In this document: piece after piece, positions 43,605 to 50,473 of the stretch
Numbering within the stretch: position 1 is the stretch's first letter
How the letters are laid out: each line of letters begins with the position of its first letter
Made by a program: the position numbers and the translations under genes
Notes under the pieces: model-generated
Databases searched by the model: none
What the model saw: the letters and a program-made list of their open reading frames with translations, nothing else
Told to the model about the DNA's origin: nothing
From: Dysosmobacter sp. Marseille-Q4140
Lineage (GTDB): Bacteria; Bacillota; Clostridia; Oscillospirales; Oscillospiraceae
Direction of reading: 5' to 3'
DNA length: 64,000 nucleotides
Assembly (NCBI GenBank): GCA_018228705.1
Contig: CP073694.1
Location: forward strand, 3,038,001 to 3,102,000

Positions 43605-43695
43605 ACCCACAGTGTAAAGAGGGGACGGCATAGCCGCGCCGTCCCCGCGCCCCGCATCGGGGCCACACGCGCTCTGCGCGTTTTCGGAGGTGCTT

Positions 43696-45024
43696 ATGAT
43701 TCGCCGCCGCGTTCATCTCAATGCTGTTCAGACATTGACCATCGGCTTCGCCTGTTTGATCCTGGCGGGAGCGGTGCTGCTGATGCTGCCCATCTCCTCA
43801 AGGTCCGGGGAGTCCATCCCGTTTATCAACGCGCTGTTTACGTCCGCCTCCGCCTCCTGCGTGACGGGCCTGGTGCTCTACGACACCTGGACCCAGTTCA
43901 CCCTGTTCGGCCAGGCGGTGATTCTGCTGCTGATTCAGATTGGCGGCCTGGGCTTTATGACGATCTCCATTCTGGTGGCGATCCTGCTTCACCGGCGCAT
44001 CGGATTGCATCAGCGCTCCGTGCTGATGGACACCGTGGGTGCTCTTCAGGTGGGCGGCGTGGTGCGGCTGACCCGCCGGGCTCTGGCGGTGACCGGCGCC
44101 TGCGAGGGCAGCGGCGCGGTGCTGCTGGCCCTTTGGTTCTGTCCCCGGTACGGCGTGGGGCGGGGACTTTGGATGTCGGTATTCCATGCGGTGTCGGCCT
44201 TCTGCAACGCGGGCTTTGACCTGCTGGGTACCGGCGCCTCTCTGACCACGGAGGCCGGTGAGCCCCTTTTGAATCTGGTGATCATGGCACTGATCATATC
44301 TGGGGGCATTGGGTTTCTGGTGTGGGATGACGTGCTGGTCCACCGCTTGGATTTCCGCCGCTACCGGCTCCACAGCAAGCTGGTGCTGACCGGCACCGCT
44401 GTGCTGCTGGTGGTGGGCACGGCGCTGTTTTATGTCGTGGAGGGAGACCACGCTTTTGCCGGCGTCCCTGCGGGGCAGCGGCTGCTGATGGCGGCCTTCC
44501 AGTCAGTGACCTGCCGCACTGCCGGCTTCAACACCGCGGATCTGATGGCCCTGAGCCAGGCGGGCGTGCTGATCAGCATGGCGCTGATGTTCATCGGCGC
44601 CGGATCCGGCTCCACCGGCGGCGGCATCAAGGTCAACACCTTTGCGGTGCTGCTGCTGGGCATCCGGGCCAGGATGCTGCGCAAGGACGATGTCAACGTG
44701 TTCCGCCGGCGCCTGGATGAGGATACCATCCAGCAGGCGTTCTCTTCAGTCAGCATCTTCGGCCTGACGTGCCTGCTGGGCTGCCTGGTGCTGTGTGTGG
44801 AGGGGGTGCGTGTGGACGACGCCCTGTTCGAGGCCGTCTCGGCCATCGGCACTGTGGGCCTGACCCACGGTGTGACGCCCACCTTAAAGACCGCCTCCAA
44901 GGTGGCGATCACGCTTTTGATGTTTGCCGGCCGCGTGGGCAGCCTGTCTGTGGCCATGGCCATGACCCGGGACCGGCCCCAGGCCAAGGTGCGCAACGTA
45001 CCGGAGAAGATCCTGATCGGATAA
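43696..45024 (+). CDS. TrkH/KtrB family potassium transporter subunit
   Basis: 442 aa membrane protein made of four M1-P-M2 repeats. Selectivity-filter regions are visible as SASASCVTGLV (first), VSAFCNAGFDL (second), VTCRTAGFNT (third) and VSAIGTVGLTHG (fourth), each with the central Gly. The intramembrane gating loop GAGSGSTGGGIK after the third repeat is the KtrB/TrkH hallmark. ATG 43696 has CGGAGG upstream. The KtrA/TrkA-type gating subunit follows after 18 bases. The Na+ dependence typical of Ktr systems would match the sodium economy of this organism (inference). Confidence 0.94.
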   Translation: MIRRRVHLNAVQTLTIGFACLILAGAVLLMLPISSRSGESIPFINALFTSASASCVTGLVLYDTWTQFTLFGQAVILLLIQIGGLGFMTISILVAILLHRRIGLHQRSVLMDTVGALQVGGVVRLTRRALAVTGACEGSGAVLLALWFCPRYGVGRGLWMSVFHAVSAFCNAGFDLLGTGASLTTEAGEPLLNLVIMALIISGGIGFLVWDDVLVHRLDFRRYRLHSKLVLTGTAVLLVVGTALFYVVEGDHAFAGVPAGQRLLMAAFQSVTCRTAGFNTADLMALSQAGVLISMALMFIGAGSGSTGGGIKVNTFAVLLLGIRARMLRKDDVNVFRRRLDEDTIQQAFSSVSIFGLTCLLGCLVLCVEGVRVDDALFEAVSAIGTVGLTHGVTPTLKTASKVAITLLMFAGRVGSLSVAMAMTRDRPQAKVRNVPEKILIG

Positions 45025-45042
45025 AATAGGGAGGAAGCAGAT

Positions 45043-45693
45043 ATGAAGTCCTTTTTGGTGATCGGCCTGGGCAGCTTCGGCCGCCATCTGGCGATTCGGC
45101 TGCAAGAGCTGGGCAATGAGGTGATGGTGCTGGACCGGGACGAGGAGCGGGTGGCCCGTCTGGCAAAAACTGTAACGGCCGCCTGCGTGGGAGACTGTCA
45201 GGACGAGCAGGTGCTGGCGTCTTTGGGCATTGGGAATTTCAACGCCTGCTTTGTCTGTGTCCGGGATGACTTTCAGTGTTCTCTGGAGGCTACCGCCATC
45301 CTCAAGGACCTGGGCGCCCGGTATGTGGTGGCCCGGGCGGACCGGGAGCAGCAGATCAAGTTTTTGAAGAAGATCGGCGCCGATCACGTGATTCACACGG
45401 AGATGGACATGGCCCACCGGGTGGCCATCCGCTTCTCCGCCAACAATGTGTTCGACTATTTCGAGCTGACGCCCAAATACGCCGTGTTCGAGATCGAGAC
45501 CCCGAGCCAGTGGGAGGGCCGCACCGTGGTGGAGGTGGATGTGCGCCGCCGCTTCAACGTCAATATCCTGGGCGTCAAGACCGGAGACGAGGTGGTGCCC
45601 CTGCTGGACCCCGCCTACCGTTTCGAGAAGGACTCCCATCTGCTGATCGCCGGCGACAAGGAGGCCGGACTGCGCCTGATGGAGCGCACCTGA
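45043..45693 (+). CDS. KtrA/TrkA-type potassium channel gating subunit
   Basis: 216 aa: one RCK-N domain (NAD/ATP-binding Rossmann fold, VIGLGSFGRHLA at 6-17, acidic VMVLDRDEERV) and one RCK-C domain (about 135-216). This single-RCK size is typical of KtrA. It forms an octameric ring under the KtrB dimer and opens it with ATP; many homologues bind c-di-AMP in RCK-C. A GGGAGG ribosome site precedes ATG 45043. Confidence 0.95.
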   Translation: MKSFLVIGLGSFGRHLAIRLQELGNEVMVLDRDEERVARLAKTVTAACVGDCQDEQVLASLGIGNFNACFVCVRDDFQCSLEATAILKDLGARYVVARADREQQIKFLKKIGADHVIHTEMDMAHRVAIRFSANNVFDYFELTPKYAVFEIETPSQWEGRTVVEVDVRRRFNVNILGVKTGDEVVPLLDPAYRFEKDSHLLIAGDKEAGLRLMERT

Positions 45694-45716
45694 GAACAGA
45701 CCGGAGCCGGAAGTGC

Positions 45717-45757
45717 CCGGCGGCGCAGGACGGCTCCTGTGCCGCCGGCGCTGTTTT
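45717..45757 (+). terminator. Terminator of the potassium-uptake operon
   Basis: A 14-bp stem (45717-45730, 45735-45748; one G-T pair) followed by CGCTGTTTT. Confidence 0.75.
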
Positions 45758-45803
45758 GTATAAATCGACAAAAAGGGCGCACACTGTTTTCGGGGTGAGT
45801 GCC

Positions 45804-45974
45804 TTGAAGAAACCGGAAAAACGCCCCGGACTGATGCCGTGTCTGCGGCTGGAGCCGGAAAGGCGGCTTTGCCCCATTTTCGACGACGCCTCCGTGGCCA
45901 CCTTCCCGGTGGCTCCGCCGGAGAAAATGGGATTTCGGGTGCTGGACGACTGCTGCGAAGAGCACATCCAGTAG
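45804..45974 (+). CDS. Small hypothetical protein
   Basis: 56 aa from TTG 45804 (GGGGTGA seven bases upstream; GTG 45795 is an alternative start). Mixed composition with single Cys residues near the middle and a CC pair close to the C-terminus (DDCCEE), no membrane segment. No family recognised. It is flanked by terminators on both sides, which suggests an independent unit. Confidence 0.5.
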   Translation: MKKPEKRPGLMPCLRLEPERRLCPIFDDASVATFPVAPPEKMGFRVLDDCCEEHIQ

Positions 45975-45985
45975 CCCCGCGCCGG

Positions 45986-46014
45986 ACGGGCCCCGCTGCG
46001 GCGGGGCCCGTTTT
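45986..46014 (+). terminator. Terminator after the 56-aa gene
   Basis: An 11-bp perfect stem ACGGGCCCCGC/GCGGGGCCCGT with a TGCG loop, then TTTC. Confidence 0.9.
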
Positions 46015-46016
46015 CA

Positions 46017-46045
46017 TTGCTCCGGCGGACAAACTGTGGTACACT
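46017..46045 (+). promoter_or_regulatory. Promoter of the thiamine diphosphokinase gene
   Basis: TTGCTC (46017-46022), 17 bp, TACACT (46040-46045), directly after the previous terminator. Confidence 0.6.
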
Positions 46046-46079
46046 GTTGCAAAAGAACGGAATGCAAGGATGTGACGCC

Positions 46080-46724
46080 ATGAGACGCTGCTTTATTTTC
46101 GCCGCGGGCACCTTTTACGGCCTGCGCCGGCGCCCTGCACCCGGCGATCTGGTCATCGCCGCCGATGCCGGCTACCGGGCCTGCCGGGCGGCGGGGATCA
46201 CGCCGGATCTGCTGCTGGGGGACTTTGACTCCATGGAGCAGCCGGCGGACTTTGCCAATGTGGTCCGCTCCCCGGTGGAGAAGGATGACACGGACACCAT
46301 GCTGGCGGTCAAGACTGCCCTGGAGGAGGGCTGCCGGGAGGTGTTCCTCTACGGCGGCACCGGCGGCGTCCGGCTTGACCACACCCTGGCCAACCTCCAG
46401 TCGCTGCTGTATCTGCGGCGCCGGGGTGCCCGGGGGTGGATGTACGACCGGGATTTTCTCTGGACCGTGATCGAAAACGAGACCCTGACTGTGGAGCGGA
46501 CGGTGGAGTGGGGCCTGCTGTCGGCCTTCTGCCTGGGGGCGGACGCCTCCGGCGTGGACGAGGAGGGGGTCCAGTATCCCCTGCGGGACGCCGTGCTGAC
46601 GGCGGCGTTTCCCCTGGGCGTCAGCAACCACATCCTGGAGCCCAAGGCCCGGATTACCGTCCGGCAGGGGGCTCTGGCAGTGGGATGGCAGCTGCCGCCG
46701 GCCGAGACGTTATCCCCTAGATAG
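46080..46724 (+). CDS. thiN: Thiamine diphosphokinase
   Basis: 214 aa. It converts thiamine to thiamine diphosphate with ATP. Family motifs are AADAGYRAC (about 28-36), LLGDFDSM (about 50-57), the substrate loop VEKDDTDTMLAV (about 71-82), and the GGTGGVRLDHTLANLQSL block (about 96-113). The C-terminal thiamine-binding beta domain ends with GVSNHI. ATG 46080 is preceded by AAGGATGTGA; an earlier ATG overlaps the promoter. Confidence 0.93.
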   Translation: MRRCFIFAAGTFYGLRRRPAPGDLVIAADAGYRACRAAGITPDLLLGDFDSMEQPADFANVVRSPVEKDDTDTMLAVKTALEEGCREVFLYGGTGGVRLDHTLANLQSLLYLRRRGARGWMYDRDFLWTVIENETLTVERTVEWGLLSAFCLGADASGVDEEGVQYPLRDAVLTAAFPLGVSNHILEPKARITVRQGALAVGWQLPPAETLSPR

Positions 46725-46748
46725 AATAGCGTACCGCCCAAAGTTTTG

Positions 46749-46777
46749 TTGCATCGCCCCCTGTTTTATTGTATAAT
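46749..46777 (+). promoter_or_regulatory. Promoter of the fused molybdenum hydroxylase
   Basis: TTGCAT (46749-46754), 17 bp, TATAAT (46772-46777). Confidence 0.82.
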
Positions 46778-46786
46778 AAGGACACA

Positions 46787-46804
46787 GGAAAGGTCGACCT
46801 TTCC
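46787..46804. promoter_or_regulatory. 18-bp perfect palindrome at the molybdenum hydroxylase promoter
   Basis: GGAAAGGTCGACCTTTCC, perfectly self-complementary without a spacer, beginning about 9 bases after the -10 box, i.e. at the start of the transcript. The position suits a repressor operator. No cognate regulator is obvious; the ModE-like gene at 54984 is one candidate. Confidence 0.7.
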
Positions 46805-46860
46805 AACAGCAGGACCGTGGGACCGAGGGCGGGCACGGGCAGTTTAGGAGGTATTTTGCC

Positions 46861-49413
46861 ATGGCGACATTTACCGTAAACGGCCGAACCGTATCGGTCG
46901 AGAAGAATCAGAAGCTGATCCGCTACCTGCGGGACGAGCTGCACCTGACCAGCGTCAAGGACGGCTGCAGCGAGGGTGCCTGCGGCACCTGCACGGTGCT
47001 GATCGACGGCAAGCCCACCCGGGCCTGCATCCCCCAGACCGACAAGCTGGAGGGAAAGACCGTCCTCACCGTGGAGGGGCTCAGCGACTTTGAGAAGGAT
47101 CTCTATACCTACGCCTTCGGCACCGCCGGCGCGGTGCAGTGCGGCTTCTGCATCCCCGGCATGGTCATGTGCGCCAAGGCCCTGCTGGACAGCAACCCCA
47201 ATCCCACCCGGGAAGAGGCGGCCTATGCCATCCGCAACAACATCTGCCGCTGCACCGGCTATGTGAAGATCATCGACGCCATTTTGCTGGCGGCGGAGGC
47301 GCTGCGGGCCGGGGAGATCCCCCAGGCCTCTTCGGACTGGTCCTTCGGCGCCCGGGTCCCCCGGGTGGACGTGCGGGAGAAGGTCACGGGCACCGGCGTC
47401 TATCCCGACGACGTGTATCTGGACGGCATGATCTACGGCAGCGCCGTCCGCAGCGCCTATCCCCGGGCCCGGGTCCTGGCCATCCACACGGAGGAGGCCA
47501 AGGCGCTGCCCGGCGTGGTATGTGTGCTGACCGCTGCCGACATCCCCGGCGAGAACAAGGTGGGCCACCTGAAAAAGGACTGGGACACCATGATCGCCGT
47601 GGGCGATATCACCCACTACCTGGGCGACGCCATCTGCCTGGTGGCCGCCGAGAGCCAGGAGATCCTGGCCCAGGCCAAGGCGCTGATCAAGGTGGACTAT
47701 GAGGAGCTGCCCATGGTCCGCAGTCCCCGGGAAGCCATGATGACCGACGCGCCCCTGGTCCACCGGGACGGGAACCTGATGGCCCACCGGCACATCCAGC
47801 GGGGCAACCCGGCGGAGGCCATCGCCAAGTCCAAGCACATCCTGACCCAGCGCTTCTCCACCCCCTGGACGGAGCACGCCTTCCTGGAGCCGGAGTGCGC
47901 CGTGGCGTATCCGGACGGGGAGGGGGTCATGGTCCTCTCCACGGACCAGGGCGCCTACGACACCCAGCATGAGATCATGGGTATGCTGGGCCTGCCCGCG
48001 GAGCTGGTGAAGGTCCGCAACTGCCTGGTGGGCGGCGGCTTCGGCGGCAAGGAGGACGTGACGGTCCAGCACCACGCCGCCCTGATCGCCTATCTGACCA
48101 AGCGGCCCGTCAAGGTCAAGCTGACCCGGGCGGAGAGCCTGCTGATCCACCCCAAGCGCCATCCCATGGAGATGGAGTTCTCCATCGGCTGCGATGAAAA
48201 CGGCATTATTCAGGGCGTGGCGGCAGAGGTCATCGCCGATACCGGCGCGTACGCCTCCCTGGGCGGCCCCGTTCTGGAGCGGGCCTGCACCCACGCCGCC
48301 GGACCCTATAACTATCAGAATTTCGAGATCGACGGCTGGGCCTTCTACACCAACAATCCCCCCGCCGGCGCCTTCCGGGGCTTCGGTGTGACCCAGACCT
48401 GCTTCTGCATCGAGAGCCTCCTCAACCAGATGGCGGACCTGGTGGGCATCTCCCCCTGGGAGATCCGCTACCGCAACGCAATCCGTCCCGGCCAGGAGCT
48501 GCCCAACGGGCAGATCGTGGACGAGTCCACCGGTTTGGTGGAGACCCTGGAGGCCGTGAAGCCCTATGTGGACGCCAACAAATATGTAGGCCTGGCCTGC
48601 GCCATGAAGAACGCCGGCGTGGGCGTGGGCATTCCCGACACCGGCCGCGTCCGGCTGGTGGTGGAGGACGGCAAGGTGCACATCTTTGCCGGTGCCTCCT
48701 GCATCGGCCAGGGCCTGGGTACGGTCCTGACCCAGATCGTCTACGACCAGACCGGCATTGACGCGGAGCGGATCGTCTACGAGCGGTCCAACACCTACGC
48801 TGCGCCGGACTCCGGCACCACCTCCGGCTCCCGCCAGACCCTGTTCACCGGCGAGGCCTGCCGCCGGGCCTGCCAGGACCTGAAGGCGGCCCTGGCTGAG
48901 AGCGGCGGACTGGACGGGCTGAACGGCCGGGAGTTCTACGCCGAGTACCTGGGCAAGACGGATCCCCTGGGCGCCGACGTGCCCAACCCCGTCAGCCACA
49001 TCGCCTACGGCTACGCCACCCAGGTCTGCATCCTGGACGACGACGGCCGCATCAAGCAGATCGTGGCGGCCCACGACGTGGGCAAGGCCGTGAACCCCCT
49101 GTCCGTGGAGGGCCAGATCGAGGGCGGCGTGGTCATGAGCATGGGCTTCGCCCTGACGGAGAAATACCCCCTGACGGACTGCAAGCCCACCGCCAAATTT
49201 GGTACGCTGGGCCTGTTCAAGGCCAATCAGATCCCCGAGCTGACCCCCATCGTGGTGGAGAAGGCCGGACTGAACGTGGCCATGGGCGCCATCGGTGTCG
49301 GCGAGATCACCTCCATCCCCACGGCTCCCGCCATTGCGGACGCCTACTACCGCTACGACGGCATCCGCCGCAACTCCCTGCCTCTGGAGGGGACGCCGTA
49401 CAGCCGGAAGTGA
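46861..49413 (+). CDS. Fused 2Fe-2S/molybdopterin hydroxylase, Se-dependent xanthine dehydrogenase type
   Basis: 850 aa. Residues 1-155 are the two [2Fe-2S] domains: the plant-type cluster CSEGACGTCTV (about 40-50) and the second cluster through CGFCIPGM and CRCTGY. Residues about 160-850 are the Mo-binding part, with GGGFGGKED, the PPAGAFRGFGVTQ motif near the Mo site, and the C-terminal GVGEITSIP block containing the catalytic Glu. There is no FAD domain. The fused layout and 850-aa size match the selenium-dependent molybdenum hydroxylase family of purine-degrading Clostridia (inference). Labile Se, not selenocysteine, is used in that family. Confidence 0.87.
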   Translation: MATFTVNGRTVSVEKNQKLIRYLRDELHLTSVKDGCSEGACGTCTVLIDGKPTRACIPQTDKLEGKTVLTVEGLSDFEKDLYTYAFGTAGAVQCGFCIPGMVMCAKALLDSNPNPTREEAAYAIRNNICRCTGYVKIIDAILLAAEALRAGEIPQASSDWSFGARVPRVDVREKVTGTGVYPDDVYLDGMIYGSAVRSAYPRARVLAIHTEEAKALPGVVCVLTAADIPGENKVGHLKKDWDTMIAVGDITHYLGDAICLVAAESQEILAQAKALIKVDYEELPMVRSPREAMMTDAPLVHRDGNLMAHRHIQRGNPAEAIAKSKHILTQRFSTPWTEHAFLEPECAVAYPDGEGVMVLSTDQGAYDTQHEIMGMLGLPAELVKVRNCLVGGGFGGKEDVTVQHHAALIAYLTKRPVKVKLTRAESLLIHPKRHPMEMEFSIGCDENGIIQGVAAEVIADTGAYASLGGPVLERACTHAAGPYNYQNFEIDGWAFYTNNPPAGAFRGFGVTQTCFCIESLLNQMADLVGISPWEIRYRNAIRPGQELPNGQIVDESTGLVETLEAVKPYVDANKYVGLACAMKNAGVGVGIPDTGRVRLVVEDGKVHIFAGASCIGQGLGTVLTQIVYDQTGIDAERIVYERSNTYAAPDSGTTSGSRQTLFTGEACRRACQDLKAALAESGGLDGLNGREFYAEYLGKTDPLGADVPNPVSHIAYGYATQVCILDDDGRIKQIVAAHDVGKAVNPLSVEGQIEGGVVMSMGFALTEKYPLTDCKPTAKFGTLGLFKANQIPELTPIVVEKAGLNVAMGAIGVGEITSIPTAPAIADAYYRYDGIRRNSLPLEGTPYSRK

Positions 49414-49423
49414 TGCTGCCGGT

Positions 49424-49741
49424 ATGAGCCAAAAGGGGTTTCTGTGCTGGGGAGCGGCCAGCGCCTGCGTGGTCCCCTTGGCATGGGTGCTGTTTTTTCT
49501 CCTGTGCGGGTCTGCCGCGTCCAACGGCGAGGGCATGTTTGTCCTCTCGGTCCTGGTGCTCCCGCTGATGGGTGCCGGGACGGTCATGAGCGCGGTCTGG
49601 CTGTGGAGGATGAGACGGCGGTGCCGGAAACGGGACCGGCTGCCCTGGCTGATCGCGGCGGTGAATATGATCGCAGTTCTGGCGGAGCTTCCCATGGTGC
49701 TTGCCGGCATCCCCGGTTATATGTCGCTTCTGCTGGAATAG
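49424..49741 (+). CDS. Small membrane protein
   Basis: 105 aa, about three hydrophobic segments (residues 8-28, 37-58, 75-97) with an Arg/Lys-rich loop (RMRRRCRKRDR) on the cytoplasmic side. No family recognised. It starts 11 bases after the hydroxylase stop, without a strong ribosome site. A function in the locus is not evident. Confidence 0.6.
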   Translation: MSQKGFLCWGAASACVVPLAWVLFFLLCGSAASNGEGMFVLSVLVLPLMGAGTVMSAVWLWRMRRRCRKRDRLPWLIAAVNMIAVLAELPMVLAGIPGYMSLLLE

Positions 49742-49753
49742 CTGCAAAATTGG

Positions 49754-49783
49754 GGAGCGGACGGAAACCTCCCGTCCGCTCCC
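49754..49783. terminator. Hairpin between converging genes
   Basis: Arms GGGAGCGGACGG and CCGTCCGCTCCC form a 12-bp stem. On the minus strand it leads into AATTTT, so it mainly serves the nucleotidyltransferase gene. Confidence 0.7.
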
Positions 49784-50377
49784 TTAATCGACCGATCTGC
49801 GCTCCAGCGCCTCCAGCGCCGCCGCGGTGTCCACGTCGCTCAGCTCCGGCGCGGCGACCTCCAGCAGCGTCAGCAATTCCTCGTGGCGGCGGATCACGGC
49901 GCTGCCGCCCCGGTCTCCGGTGAGCGCCATCAGCTCCGGAAAGAGGGCGGCGGGGAAGATGCAGGGGTTGCCCCGCACGCCGCCGTGGCCCAGGGCCGCG
50001 ATGCCCTCCGGCCGCAGGCGCCACTGTTCCGTCAGCGCCAGGATGCTCTCCCGCCGCAGAAGGGGCTGGTCCGACACCTGGAACAGCACGCCGTCGCAGT
50101 CTCGCAGGGCCGTGAGCCCTAAGTGGATGGTGTGGCTGAGGCCCTCCTGGGGCTGATCGTTGAGGATGGCCGCAAAGTGGAAATCTGCCGCCAGGCGCAT
50201 GATCTCCGGGTACTGGGTTACCACCACGGTCTTGTAGAAGGCCTCCGGCGGCACGGCCTCCAGGCTCCGCAGGATCAGCTGGCGGCCCCGCAGCTGGGCG
50301 GCCAGCTTGTTGGCTCCGAAGCGCGTGGCGCTGCCGGCGGCCATGACCACGCAGCCCAGTTTCAGCCTCTGCTCCAT
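49784..50377 (-). CDS. MobA-like nucleotidyltransferase (molybdenum cofactor cytidylyltransferase type)
   Basis: 197 aa. The N-terminal NTP-binding signature reads VMAAGSATRFGANKL (about 11-25), followed by the Mg-site region VLFQVSDQPLL (about 98-108). MobA-like enzymes of this size beside xanthine-dehydrogenase genes (MocA/YgfJ/PucB type) add CMP to molybdopterin to give the MCD cofactor needed by the hydroxylase family. It is divergent from the three-subunit operon, with GGTGAGG before ATG 50377. Transfer of CMP rather than GMP is inferred from context. Confidence 0.88.
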   Translation of the reverse strand: MEQRLKLGCVVMAAGSATRFGANKLAAQLRGRQLILRSLEAVPPEAFYKTVVVTQYPEIMRLAADFHFAAILNDQPQEGLSHTIHLGLTALRDCDGVLFQVSDQPLLRRESILALTEQWRLRPEGIAALGHGGVRGNPCIFPAALFPELMALTGDRGGSAVIRRHEELLTLLEVAAPELSDVDTAAALEALERRSVD

Positions 50378-50473
50378 CGTGTACCTCACCTCGCTGGTGT
50401 TAGTATATCCGCTTTCGCCCGGCCCAGTCAACGGCCAGGCTGAAACTTCCCATTGAAAAAGGAGGAAACCCCT

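Noticed and set aside
46861..49413. Selenocysteine in the fused hydroxylase
   Set aside because: No in-frame TGA; the related family uses a labile selenium ligand, not Sec.
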